This document shows positions 26,616 to 34,494 of a stretch of 45,724 nt of DNA, piece by piece. Position numbers and translations under genes: made by a program. Numbering within the stretch: the first letter of the stretch is position 1; every line of letters begins with the position of its first letter. The stretch comes from an uncultured Flavobacteriaceae bacterium (lineage in GTDB: Bacteria > Bacteroidota > Bacteroidia > Flavobacteriales > Flavobacteriaceae), in contig CAJVZM010000003.1 in NCBI GenBank assembly GCA_913020475.1, forward strand, positions 1 through 45,724, written 5' to 3'. The notes beneath the pieces were generated by a model that was given only the letters and a program-made list of their open reading frames with translations, searched no databases and was not told the DNA's origin.

Positions 26616-27408
26616 ATTCCTTAAAATTTAGTAGTAAGTAAAACCAAGGGGCAACAAAAATAGCACTATCCATTCGATCAAAAAATCCTCCGTGTCCTGG
26701 AATCAACGACCCGCTATCTTTAACTTTTGCGTGTCGTTTGAATTGGGACTGAATTAAATCACCTAAAGTCGCCAATACACCTGTGACGAAAGCAGTGACG
26801 AGGTAGTGTATTATGGATTGATTGGTATAAAAATATTGAAAAATAAAAACTGATATAATATTAAAAACAAGCCCTCCAACAAAACCTTCCCAAGTTTTTT
26901 TGGGAGATACACGTGAGAAAAGTGGATTTTTACCCAGCTTTTTTCCAACCAAGTAGGCGAATGTATTGTTGATCCATATTAGCATAAAAAACAATAAAAT
27001 ATTTTTGGGTTGGTATTGGTCGGCATTTCCGACTAAAGCAATTATAAAAAAGCATCCCAATCCCAAGTAGAATACGGTAAGAAGTGTTCTGGATAGATAA
27101 CCTAATTCTATGGCTTTATTGCTGTAAAGCCAATAGATCAAAAAAACATGAGCTATAAGAACACTCAACAGCGGGTAGAATAATTCGGGTGTATTGATTT
27201 TTGATTGGTAGAAATTGTAAACCAAGAGGATTAACAATGCAATAGGCATATAACTTTTGTGATTCACCAATCGCTGAAATTCAACCATTGCAAGGACTGA
27301 AAAGGTCAGTATGACCAAAGTAAAAATCAGTCCATCATAATAAACAGATCCCAGTATCAATCCAACATAAAACAGCCCTGAAATCCCTCTGATGTAAAAT
27401 TCCTTCAT
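26605..27408 (-). CDS. cdsA: Phosphatidate cytidylyltransferase
   Basis: Forms CDP-diacylglycerol from phosphatidate and CTP, feeding phosphatidylserine and then Psd. A 267-aa polytopic membrane protein with about eight hydrophobic segments. The CdsA signature is at the C-terminal side: SQFKRHAKVKDSGSLIPGHG followed by GFFDRMDS. SPKKTWEGFVGG is a further family mark. It sits between the LUD-domain gene (10 nt upstream) and psd (overlapping). Confidence 0.95.
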   Translation of the reverse strand: MKEFYIRGISGLFYVGLILGSVYYDGLIFTLVILTFSVLAMVEFQRLVNHKSYMPIALLILLVYNFYQSKINTPELFYPLLSVLIAHVFLIYWLYSNKAIELGYLSRTLLTVFYLGLGCFFIIALVGNADQYQPKNILLFFMLIWINNTFAYLVGKKLGKNPLFSRVSPKKTWEGFVGGLVFNIISVFIFQYFYTNQSIIHYLVTAFVTGVLATLGDLIQSQFKRHAKVKDSGSLIPGHGGFFDRMDSAIFVAPWFYLLLNFKEYVS

Positions 27409-27418
27409 AAATTCAATG

Positions 27419-28006
27419 CTATTGAAGAACTAAATATAGATTTTTCGCACTATTCCCGTATGATAAAAAGTCATTTTCGTCTTTAGAGTTTTTTACATTC
27501 AATGTGGTGATGTTAGTCGGCAGTTGATCGGAATATTTGTTTTTGAGTTTGGTCATCCCTTCGCTCACATCATTCACAAAGTTGTCCAAACCTGAATAAA
27601 CTATAAAGAAATCTGGTAAGGCCTCGAGTTTAAAATCTTTGAGTTGGTGGTGACAAATAAGCAAAGTACCCTTGTTGGCAATCAAATACTCACAACCGAT
27701 GAGCAGAGCTTTGAAATTTTGGGGATCAACGGAATTCGGCAAGGGTTCCAGCTCAAACTTCTGAATCAGCTGGGGATCAAAACATAATACGTCTTGAACA
27801 GACCAGAAATTTTCCTCCAGTATGAGTTTGAAAAATTTTTCGGTGGATTTAATATCCTCGCTATAGATGAATTTACCTCCTTTTTGAGTGAATTTTTCTG
27901 CAAAAATAATATCGATATCATTTTTCTTTTCAGGGAGGTAGGGACTGCTGGCCTCTTGACCTGGGATGTTTTTTTTTCTACCGAACAGTTTATTCCAGAG
28001 CCCCAC
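27419..28006 (-). CDS. LUD-domain protein (LutC/YkgG-like)
   Basis: A 195-aa protein starting at GTG 28006, 9 nt after the ftsH stop. The N-terminal basic segment (LWNKLFGRKK) is followed by a LUD-type fold: ALLIGCEYLIANKGTLLICHH matches the conserved region of the LutC family, and FFIVYSGLDNFVNDVSEGM continues it. LUD domains occur in lactate-utilisation proteins, but lutA and lutB are absent here. I recall this gene between ftsH and cdsA in other flavobacteria, which suggests a link to membrane homeostasis (inference). Function unknown. Confidence 0.75.
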   Translation of the reverse strand: MGLWNKLFGRKKNIPGQEASSPYLPEKKNDIDIIFAEKFTQKGGKFIYSEDIKSTEKFFKLILEENFWSVQDVLCFDPQLIQKFELEPLPNSVDPQNFKALLIGCEYLIANKGTLLICHHQLKDFKLEALPDFFIVYSGLDNFVNDVSEGMTKLKNKYSDQLPTNITTLNVKNSKDENDFLSYGNSAKNLYLVLQ

Positions 28007-28015
28007 AATAATATA

Positions 28016-29983
28016 TTATTTGACCGCTACCTTCACCCCATCTTTACCATCTTCTTTATTATCGGGTTTTGTATCAAAGGGTCGCTCTCCAAGGATGTTG
28101 AATAGGTCATCTTTGAAAATCACCTCTTTCTCTAACAGCCTTTCGGCAAGTTGCATAAGCTTGTTTTTATTTTTTTTCAAAAGATTACAAGCCCTTTTGT
28201 ACTGTAATTCTATGATATCAGAAATTTCCTTATCGATGACCTGTGCTGTTTTTTCGGAATAAGGTTTGGTGAAACTATTTTCCATCTGACCAGTGGAGTC
28301 GTAATACGTAATGTTACCTAAGGTATCATTCAGACCGTACACAGACACCATTGCCCTTGCTTGGCGAGTTACTTTTTCCAGATCACTTAGTGCACCGGTA
28401 GAAATTTTATTGAACATGATTTTTTCAGCGGCTCTTCCTCCCAGTGCTGCACACATTTCATCCAACATTTGTTCTGTTCTTACTATCATTCGCTCTTCGG
28501 GCAAGTACCAAGCGGCACCGAGGGATTGACCTCTGGGAACGATTGTTACTTTGACTAGGGGAGCAGCATGCTCTAGCAACCAACTGACAATGGCATGACC
28601 TGCTTCGTGAAATGCGATGGTTTTCTTTTCTTCTGAAGTCACAATCTTATTTTTCTTTTCCAGTCCCCCCACAATACGGTCTACGGCATCTAGGAAATCT
28701 TGTTTACCTACTGACTTTCTGTTTTTTCTTGCAGCAATCAATGCGGCTTCATTACAAACATTTGCAATGTCAGCACCCGAAAAACCTGGAGTCTGTTTAG
28801 CCAAAAACTCTACATCTAAACTTTTGATACTTTTTAAGGGTTTGAGGTGAACATTGAAAATTTCCCTCCTTTCATTCAGGTCGGGAAGATCAACGTATAT
28901 CTGTCGGTCGAATCGGCCCGCACGCATTAGAGCTTTATCCAAAACGTCTGCACGATTGGTTGCTGCAAGCACAATTACGTTGGTATTGGTGCCAAATCCG
29001 TCCATCTCAGTCAACAACTGGTTAAGCGTATTTTCTCGTTCATCGTTGGAACCAGTAAAATTATTTTTTCCTCTTGCACGGCCAATGGCATCAATTTCGT
29101 CTATAAAAATTATAGAGGGTGATTTGTCTTTGGCTTGCTTGAATAAATCTCTAACCCTCGACGCACCTACTCCCACAAACATTTCTACAAAGTCCGAACC
29201 TGATAAGGAGAAAAAAGGAACTTTAGCCTCTCCAGCTACCGCCTTGGCCAATAATGTTTTACCAGTACCAGGAGAACCGACCAAAAGGGCACCTTTGGGT
29301 ATCTTTCCCCCTAATACTGTATATTTTTTGGGGTTTTTTAGGAAATCAACGATCTCCTGGATTTCTTCTTTGGCACCCTCCAAACCGGCGACATCTTTGA
29401 AGGTAGTTTTGACCTCGGTATTTTGATCAAAAAGTTTTGCTTTGGATTTGCCAATATTAAAAATTTGACCTCCAGGCCCTCCAGCTCCACCGCCAGACAT
29501 CCGTCGCATGAGGAAAATCCATACTCCGATGATAATTATTATAGGAAGAAAACCAAGAATTACATCTAACCAACGATTTTCAACGGTCATAAACTCATAG
29601 CGGAATTTTATCCCTTTGTCTTCAGCTTGTTCCAGTTTTCGTTGGAAAAGCTCCAGGTTCCCCACCTCAAATTCGTAGTGTGGACCACCGGTGTTTTCCT
29701 GACCCAAGATGTTCTTGGATTTCACACTCTTGTGAACGCTTTTCTCTAAACCGTAGTTATTTAGGGTAACTTTAGCAAATTTTTGATTGACCACAATCAC
29801 TTGTTCAATGTCGCCCTCCTGGAGATAGCGTTCAAAATCCGAAATATTAGTTTTGTTAATCGATTGCCAGCTGCCATCACCTCCAAACATACTCATTCCA
29901 AGAAGTATGGTGATGATAATGGCATATACCCAATAAGGGCTAAACCTTGACTTATTATTATTATTTTTGTCTCCTTCTTTCAT
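28016..29983 (-). CDS. ftsH: ATP-dependent zinc metalloprotease FtsH
   Basis: Membrane-bound hexameric AAA+ protease that degrades damaged and regulated membrane proteins. The start is ATG 29983 (MKEGDKNNNN); a TTG at 29989 is in frame. Order: first helix about 17-33; periplasmic domain; second helix about 143-161; glycine-rich linker; Walker A GSPGTGKT; Walker B IIFIDEIDAIG; SRH NRADVLDKALMRAGRFDR; and protease motif HEAGH near residue 460. The 655-aa length is normal. Preceded by rsfS on the same strand and followed by the LUD gene. Confidence 0.97.
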   Translation of the reverse strand: MKEGDKNNNNKSRFSPYWVYAIIITILLGMSMFGGDGSWQSINKTNISDFERYLQEGDIEQVIVVNQKFAKVTLNNYGLEKSVHKSVKSKNILGQENTGGPHYEFEVGNLELFQRKLEQAEDKGIKFRYEFMTVENRWLDVILGFLPIIIIIGVWIFLMRRMSGGGAGGPGGQIFNIGKSKAKLFDQNTEVKTTFKDVAGLEGAKEEIQEIVDFLKNPKKYTVLGGKIPKGALLVGSPGTGKTLLAKAVAGEAKVPFFSLSGSDFVEMFVGVGASRVRDLFKQAKDKSPSIIFIDEIDAIGRARGKNNFTGSNDERENTLNQLLTEMDGFGTNTNVIVLAATNRADVLDKALMRAGRFDRQIYVDLPDLNERREIFNVHLKPLKSIKSLDVEFLAKQTPGFSGADIANVCNEAALIAARKNRKSVGKQDFLDAVDRIVGGLEKKNKIVTSEEKKTIAFHEAGHAIVSWLLEHAAPLVKVTIVPRGQSLGAAWYLPEERMIVRTEQMLDEMCAALGGRAAEKIMFNKISTGALSDLEKVTRQARAMVSVYGLNDTLGNITYYDSTGQMENSFTKPYSEKTAQVIDKEISDIIELQYKRACNLLKKNKNKLMQLAERLLEKEVIFKDDLFNILGERPFDTKPDNKEDGKDGVKVAVK

Positions 29984-29989
29984 TTTCAA

Positions 29990-30361
29990 TTAATAATTAG
30001 ATGCGATTTTTGTTGCTTTAGCATCTCCCCAAAGTTCTTCAATATTATAGTATTCTCTTGTTTGTCTCTGAAAAACGTGGACCACTACATTGATATAATC
30101 AATCAAAACCCACTCAGCGTTGTCATTCCCTTCGGTATGGAAAGGCTTCTCTTTCAGCTCTTTACTTACAGTTTTTTGGATGGAGCCAACGATGGCGTTG
30201 ACGTGGGTATTCGAACTTCCAGTACATACCACAAAATAGCTGCAAACTGTATTTTCAATGTCCCTTAAATCCAAAAGACTTACTTCTAGCCCCTTCACAT
30301 TATCAATGCCCGAAATAATATTTGAAATAAGAGAATCTTCAGTGGACTTCGGTTTTGACAT
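29990..30361 (-). CDS. rsfS: Ribosomal silencing factor RsfS
   Basis: Binds ribosomal protein L14 on the 50S subunit and blocks subunit joining when nutrients are low. The 123-aa protein carries the DUF143 core: GLEVSLLDLRDI, CSYFVVCTGSSNTHVNAI, GNDNAEWVLIDYINVVVHVF and REYYNIEELWGDA. First gene of the five-gene unit running to psd; only 6 nt precede ftsH. Confidence 0.96.
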   Translation of the reverse strand: MSKPKSTEDSLISNIISGIDNVKGLEVSLLDLRDIENTVCSYFVVCTGSSNTHVNAIVGSIQKTVSKELKEKPFHTEGNDNAEWVLIDYINVVVHVFQRQTREYYNIEELWGDAKATKIASNY

Positions 30362-30381
30362 TAAAAAATTTTAGTTTTACA

Positions 30382-30389
30382 CAAATTTA
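30382..30389 (-). promoter_or_regulatory. -7 element of the rsfS-ftsH-psd promoter
   Basis: TAAATTTG on the minus strand is a perfect TAnnTTTG match 20 nt before the rsfS ATG. No TTG is found at 19-21 nt. A weaker plus-strand element for birA (TACATTTT, 30391-30398) lies next to it, so the two divergent promoters appear nearly back to back in a 58-nt gap. Confidence 0.45.
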
Positions 30390-30419
30390 TTACATTTTAT
30401 ATTCATAGCGTTCTAAACC

Positions 30420-31157
30420 GTGAGCTATTTCAACATAATCAAACTTGATGCCACAGCCTCTTCAAACGACTGGTTAAAAAACAAATATTTGAAGGGGGAT
30501 TGCTCAGACGGAGACGTGGTTTGGGTGAGAAATCAAACCCGAGGAAAAGGGCAAAGGGGTAACCGTTGGCATACCGAACCCATGAAAAACCTAACATTCA
30601 GCCTGTTTAAGCTTTTTCCTGAGTTGACAGTGGAGAAAGCTTTTATCATTAATTATGTCGTTACTTTGGGGGTGACAAAGGCATTGTTAGAGATTGCAAA
30701 TATTGATTTTATGTTAAAATGGCCCAACGACATTTTGTCAGGGAATAATAAAATTGGAGGGGTTTTGATTGAAAATATAATTAAAGGAAACCGTATTAAT
30801 GGATCAATTATTGGTATTGGTATAAACATCAATCAAGCCAGTTTTGATGGGCTTCCAAAGGCGAGTTCTATTTTTCTAAAAACAGGAGTTGAGCTAAAAA
30901 TCGGCGATGTACTCAATCGTATTTTAACATTTTTGGAGATTTATATCAAACGGCTCTCTACAGACAGTTCGGCATCACTAAAATCGGAATACGAATCCAT
31001 GCTTTTTCAAAAAGGAAAAACATCAACTTTTATAGACCAAAAAGAAAAATTCCAGGGCGTCATTAAAGGCATTACCGATGAAGGATTGTTGAGCATTCAA
31101 AAACCTTCAGGACAAGTCCTAAACTATCCCCACGGTGGTGTTGAAATAATATTTTAA
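30420..31157 (+). CDS. birA: Biotin-[acetyl-CoA-carboxylase] ligase
   Basis: Activates biotin with ATP and attaches it to the carboxyl carrier protein. The 245-aa protein starts at GTG 30420 (MSYFNIIKLDATASSNDWL) and lacks the N-terminal helix-turn-helix of E. coli BirA, so it is a group I ligase without repressor function. Seen: the biotinoyl-AMP loop RGKGQRGNRW, LKWPNDILSGNNKIGGVLIEN with the catalytic Lys, and IIGIGININ. Its stop shares bases with the stop of convergent pyrE (ttaa, 31154-31157). Confidence 0.94.
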   Translation: MSYFNIIKLDATASSNDWLKNKYLKGDCSDGDVVWVRNQTRGKGQRGNRWHTEPMKNLTFSLFKLFPELTVEKAFIINYVVTLGVTKALLEIANIDFMLKWPNDILSGNNKIGGVLIENIIKGNRINGSIIGIGININQASFDGLPKASSIFLKTGVELKIGDVLNRILTFLEIYIKRLSTDSSASLKSEYESMLFQKGKTSTFIDQKEKFQGVIKGITDEGLLSIQKPSGQVLNYPHGGVEIIF

Positions 31158-31798
31158 GCAGGTTGCCATTCAGAAGGGGAGCGTCTCCAAGATTTAAGCA
31201 CTGATAATTGATGAACTTTAATATAACTGGATTTTTCCGCTTCAATGATCAAATGATCATAATCGCTCAGAGTGTGAAGTTGGATATTCTCAGCTTTGAA
31301 ATTGTCTATAGCTAGATCAAATCCATAATCAAATAGCCCCAACATGCCCAAGACCTCAATTCCCTCTTTTTTTAGGGCTTTTACTGCATTTAGACTACTT
31401 TTTCCCGAAGAGATTAAATCTTCTACCACCAGTACCTTTTGATAAGCAGACACCTGACCTTCAATCTGATTTTGTCTTCCGTGTGATTTAGGTTCTGGTC
31501 TGACGTAGATAAAAGGTGCGTTTAAGATGTCAGCGACCAACACCCCGATTCCAATTGCTCCAGTGGCCACTCCCGCCACTACATATCCCTTACCGTAAAT
31601 TTTTTGAGCTTGTTCGGCTATTTTTTGTGCCAAAAAACTTCTTGTTTGTGGATGAGAAAGTGCGATCCTATTATCACAGTAAATGGGGGACTTTAAACCA
31701 CTGGACCAAGTAAAGGGATTTTTAGGATTCAATTTTATTGCATTAATTTGCAATAGGGATTTTGCGGTCTTAATTGCTGTCTCTTGATCATAAATCAT
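31154..31798 (-). CDS. pyrE: Orotate phosphoribosyltransferase
   Basis: Converts orotate and PRPP to OMP in pyrimidine synthesis. The start is ATG 31798 (MIYDQETAIKTA); a TTG two codons upstream is less likely. The 214-aa protein contains AIKLNPKNPFTWSSGLKSPIYCDNR at the orotate site, RPEPKSHGRQNQIEG as the flexible catalytic loop, and the PRPP loop VLVVEDLISSGKS. The product is followed by a Trp-Arg-Arg tail, unusual only in detail. Its ATG lies 6 nt from the ATG of the divergent NUDIX gene. Confidence 0.96.
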   Translation of the reverse strand: MIYDQETAIKTAKSLLQINAIKLNPKNPFTWSSGLKSPIYCDNRIALSHPQTRSFLAQKIAEQAQKIYGKGYVVAGVATGAIGIGVLVADILNAPFIYVRPEPKSHGRQNQIEGQVSAYQKVLVVEDLISSGKSSLNAVKALKKEGIEVLGMLGLFDYGFDLAIDNFKAENIQLHTLSDYDHLIIEAEKSSYIKVHQLSVLKSWRRSPSEWQPA

Positions 31799-31801
31799 AA
31801 A

Positions 31802-31809
31802 CAAATGTA
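31802..31809 (-). promoter_or_regulatory. -7 element for pyrE overlapping the NUDIX start codon
   Basis: TACATTTG on the minus strand is a perfect match to TAnnTTTG, with TTT 19 nt further upstream as a one-mismatch -33 element. It covers the ATG of the divergent gene at 31805. Transcription would begin at or just inside the pyrE ATG, pointing to a leaderless or near-leaderless message. Confidence 0.4.
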
Positions 31810-32407
31810 TAAAGTTTTTTTCAATAGAAAATTTGTTTTACTTACTACAAAAATAGTTGATCATGATGATGAAACTCCTTTTTTCTATATTAAATATACT
31901 AATCAAGAACAGATCATTTCTGCTTTAAAATCCAAAAAAACTAAGGGTATTTATTTATATAATGCCAATCAGGACAAGCTATGGAAAAAGCTTTTAAAAA
32001 TATTTTCATTCGTCGAGGCTGCCGGTGGTCTTGTAGAGCATCAAAGCGGTAGGTTTTTATTTATCTTTAGAAATGATAAATGGGACTTACCAAAGGGCAA
32101 GGTTGAGAAAAAAGAAATTTTAATTGATGCGGCAGTTAGAGAGGTCATGGAAGAAACAGGAGTAAAGGATTTGATCGTCAAAAAGAATCTCAACCATACC
32201 TTTCATCTTTTTTCAAGAAATGGTAAGTATAAATTAAAAAAAACCTATTGGTATTTAATGACCACAACCTATAATGGTAATTTGGAACCTCAATTTGATG
32301 AGGGTATAGTAAAGGCCGAATGGAAAAACAAAGAAGAAATTCCCGATTTGATGGAAAATGCTTACCAAAATATCAAAATTCTTTTAGAAGAAGTTGATTT
32401 GATCTAA
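31805..32407 (+). CDS. NUDIX hydrolase
   Basis: Starts at ATG 31805 (MYKVFFNRKFVLL), which fits flavobacterial homologues as remembered; the frame is open further upstream into pyrE, but that part is not credible. The 200-aa protein has an extra N-terminal domain of about 75 residues followed by a NUDIX domain with the full box G-x5-E-x7-REVMEETGV (GKVEKKEILIDAAVREVMEE). Hydrolyses some nucleoside diphosphate linked to another moiety; the substrate is unknown. It ends 1 nt before the stop of convergent coaD. Confidence 0.88.
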   Translation: MYKVFFNRKFVLLTTKIVDHDDETPFFYIKYTNQEQIISALKSKKTKGIYLYNANQDKLWKKLLKIFSFVEAAGGLVEHQSGRFLFIFRNDKWDLPKGKVEKKEILIDAAVREVMEETGVKDLIVKKNLNHTFHLFSRNGKYKLKKTYWYLMTTTYNGNLEPQFDEGIVKAEWKNKEEIPDLMENAYQNIKILLEEVDLI

Positions 32408-32408
32408 A

Positions 32409-32861
32409 TTATTCCTTTACAGAGGCTGGAACTAATTGGGTGTAATCACCATGATTAGAAATTATCTCCCTGACTACACTGCTTCTGATAAAGGAAGTTT
32501 TTGCTGTTGTTAGTAGAAAAACTGTTTCTATGCCAGACAACTTTTTGTTGGTGTGGGCAATGGTCTTTTCAAATTCAAAATCTGCGGGGTTTCTCAAACC
32601 TCTGATGATAAAATCAGCTTGTACTTTTTTACAAAATTCGATGGTTAAGCCCTTATATTTGGTTACCGAAATACTTTTGTACTCAGCAAAAGTATCTTTA
32701 ACAAAACCAATTCTCTTGTCGAGTGAAAACATGTATTTTTTTTCGGAATTGGTACCCACCCCAATGATTATCTCATCAAAAAGAGGGGTGCTCCGTTGAA
32801 TGATGTCCAAGTGACCCAAAGTAATGGGATCAAAGGAACCAGGAAAAACAGCACGTTTCAT
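32409..32861 (-). CDS. coaD: Phosphopantetheine adenylyltransferase
   Basis: Penultimate step of coenzyme A synthesis: transfers AMP from ATP to 4'-phosphopantetheine. The 150-aa protein starts with AVFPGSFDPITLGHLDII containing the nucleotidyltransferase TxGH motif, followed by GVGTNSEKKYMF and FIRGLRNPADFEFE, then SSVVREI near the end. Its start overlaps the ddl stop by 4 nt (ATGA), so the two are coupled. Confidence 0.97.
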   Translation of the reverse strand: MKRAVFPGSFDPITLGHLDIIQRSTPLFDEIIIGVGTNSEKKYMFSLDKRIGFVKDTFAEYKSISVTKYKGLTIEFCKKVQADFIIRGLRNPADFEFEKTIAHTNKKLSGIETVFLLTTAKTSFIRSSVVREIISNHGDYTQLVPASVKE

Positions 32862-33856
32862 ATTTCTAAATTAGTGGTTTTTTTCATAGCCTCTTCCAGT
32901 AATGATTCAAAAAAGTCCACCAATTCAATTCCTGCGGCACTGAGTTGTTGGGGTATAAGACTGGCGGGGGTAAAACCAGGTATTGTATTGACCTCCAACA
33001 AATGGGGAATACCCTCTACAATGATAAATTCACTCCTACATACACCTAGGAGTCCAAATTTTTTAAATAGTTTTTTTACGTTTTTATGGACTTCTTCCTC
33101 GGTGGTTGGATCCAGTCGTGCTGGGGTGATTTCTTTAGATTTTCCATTGTACTTTGCATCATAGTCAAAAAAATCATTTTCGGAAATGATCTCAGTTATG
33201 GGCAAAATCACGACCTCGCCATTTAAAACATAAGCTCCAACAGAGATCTCTTTTCCAACCAATGCTGCTTCGATAATCAATTGATGATCTTCTTTTAGTG
33301 CGGTATCGACGGCTTCCTTCAGGTCTTTCTGTTCATAAACTTTTACAATACCATAACTACTTCCAGATCGATTTGGCTTGACAAAGCAGGGCAGACCAAC
33401 CTTATTGACTATGGTCTCGACGTCCAAATTGTCTCCTTGGTCAAAAGTGAATGATTTTGCTAACGGAACTTCCCATTTTTTGACCTTTTCCAGACAATCT
33501 CGTTTGTTAAAAGTCAGTGCTGCTGTTTTTTGATCACAACTAGTATGGGGAATATGATGTTGCTCTAAAATTTCAGCCAATAATCCATCTTCTCCAGGAG
33601 TGCCGTGAACAGCATTGAAAACCACATCAAAATGAACTGTTTTATGATCCCTTTTAAATGTGAAATTTTTTGGATTTATAGGGTAGTGGTTTTCTCGTGA
33701 ATCGATCACTGTCAAAAAGTTTTTATCGACTAGTATCTTAAAGCACTCCCAATGGGTTTGAGACACAACTTTATATACTGTATTTCCGCTTTCAAGAGAG
33801 ATTTCTCGTTCAGAGGAATATCCTCCCATAGCGATTCCCACTACTTTTTTAGTCAT
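32858..33856 (-). CDS. ddl: D-alanine--D-alanine ligase
   Basis: ATP-grasp ligase that joins two D-Ala residues for peptidoglycan. ATG 33856 (MTKKVVGIAMGGYSSERE) is the start; the frame extends to 33907 but crosses a perfect -7 element. The 332-aa product shows GGYSSEREISL near the N-terminus, VFNAVHGTPGEDG, KPNRSGSSYGI, EKEISV-like GKEISVGAYV and EVNTIPGFTPASLIPQQ at the C-terminus with metal ligands. Divergent from the PASTA gene across 83 nt. Confidence 0.96.
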   Translation of the reverse strand: MTKKVVGIAMGGYSSEREISLESGNTVYKVVSQTHWECFKILVDKNFLTVIDSRENHYPINPKNFTFKRDHKTVHFDVVFNAVHGTPGEDGLLAEILEQHHIPHTSCDQKTAALTFNKRDCLEKVKKWEVPLAKSFTFDQGDNLDVETIVNKVGLPCFVKPNRSGSSYGIVKVYEQKDLKEAVDTALKEDHQLIIEAALVGKEISVGAYVLNGEVVILPITEIISENDFFDYDAKYNGKSKEITPARLDPTTEEEVHKNVKKLFKKFGLLGVCRSEFIIVEGIPHLLEVNTIPGFTPASLIPQQLSAAGIELVDFFESLLEEAMKKTTNLEI

Positions 33857-33870
33857 CAAATTGCTTTCAA

Positions 33871-33878
33871 CAAAGGTA
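33871..33878 (-). promoter_or_regulatory. -7 element of the ddl-coaD promoter
   Basis: TACCTTTG on the minus strand is a perfect TAnnTTTG, 14 nt before ATG 33856. It lies inside the longer open frame and so supports the shorter ddl. No TTG at the -33 spacing. Confidence 0.45.
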
Positions 33879-33915
33879 TTGCATTTAAAATTAATCCTTA
33901 AGCGCATTGATTTAT

Positions 33916-33923
33916 TATCTTTG
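33916..33923 (+). promoter_or_regulatory. -7 element of the PASTA-rluD promoter
   Basis: TATCTTTG is a perfect TAnnTTTG match, 16 nt before ATG 33940. It also lies inside a longer open frame starting at TTG 33907, which supports the ATG as start. No TTG at the exact -33 spacing. Confidence 0.45.
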
Positions 33924-33939
33924 TAAAAGTTATAATAAA

Positions 33940-34494
33940 ATGAATTTTTTAAGGTTTCTTTTTAGTAAAACGTTGCTCGTTCAGTTTACTCTTGCATTTT
34001 TGGTGGGCTTATTGTTTGTTTATCTAACGCTGAGCTTTTTAAAATACATTACCTTACATGACGAACATCAAAAAGTTCCCAATCTTAAAGGGATCTCCCT
34101 TATCAATTTAGCCCAAATCACAGCGGATAAAAATCTTAGGTATCAAATCATTGATTCTTCAAAATTTACTCCAAACTTGCCACCTCTTAGTGTCATAGAG
34201 CATAAGCCAAGTCCTGGACAAATGGTAAAGAAAAACCGTATGATTTATGTCACTTTAAACCCCTCTGGCTACAGGAGAATTAGTGTTCCAGATGTGGTTC
34301 AGATTACCCGAAGAAGTGCGGAGGTCACTTTGCTTTCCGTTGGGTTTTTTATAGGTGAAATTAGTTACAGAGACAATATAGGCAAGGATATGGTTTTGGA
34401 AATGCGCTACAAAGGCGAGTCCCTTGAAGCGGGAACATTACTGCAAAAAACTGCAGCAATAGACTTGGTATTGGGTAATGGGAAAAGAAACTAA
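33940..34494 (+). CDS. PASTA-domain membrane protein
   Basis: A 184-aa protein with one N-terminal membrane helix (about 12-35) and an outward-facing part with two PASTA repeats: VPNLKGISLINLAQITADK with the closing PSPGQMVKKNRMIYVTLN, and VPDVVQITRRSAEVTLLSVG with SLEAGTLLQ. PASTA domains bind peptidoglycan fragments in kinases and penicillin-binding proteins; no kinase or transpeptidase domain is attached here. It is next to ddl on one side and overlaps the rluD-type gene by 17 nt on the other, so it may sense or organise cell-wall synthesis (inference). Confidence 0.88.
   Translation: MNFLRFLFSKTLLVQFTLAFLVGLLFVYLTLSFLKYITLHDEHQKVPNLKGISLINLAQITADKNLRYQIIDSSKFTPNLPPLSVIEHKPSPGQMVKKNRMIYVTLNPSGYRRISVPDVVQITRRSAEVTLLSVGFFIGEISYRDNIGKDMVLEMRYKGESLEAGTLLQKTAAIDLVLGNGKRN

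Noticed and set aside
28854-29426. A 190-codon plus-strand open frame
   Set aside because: Lies wholly antisense to ftsH; composition is Ser/Pro/Thr-rich as expected from reverse reading of a conserved gene, with no motif or promoter.
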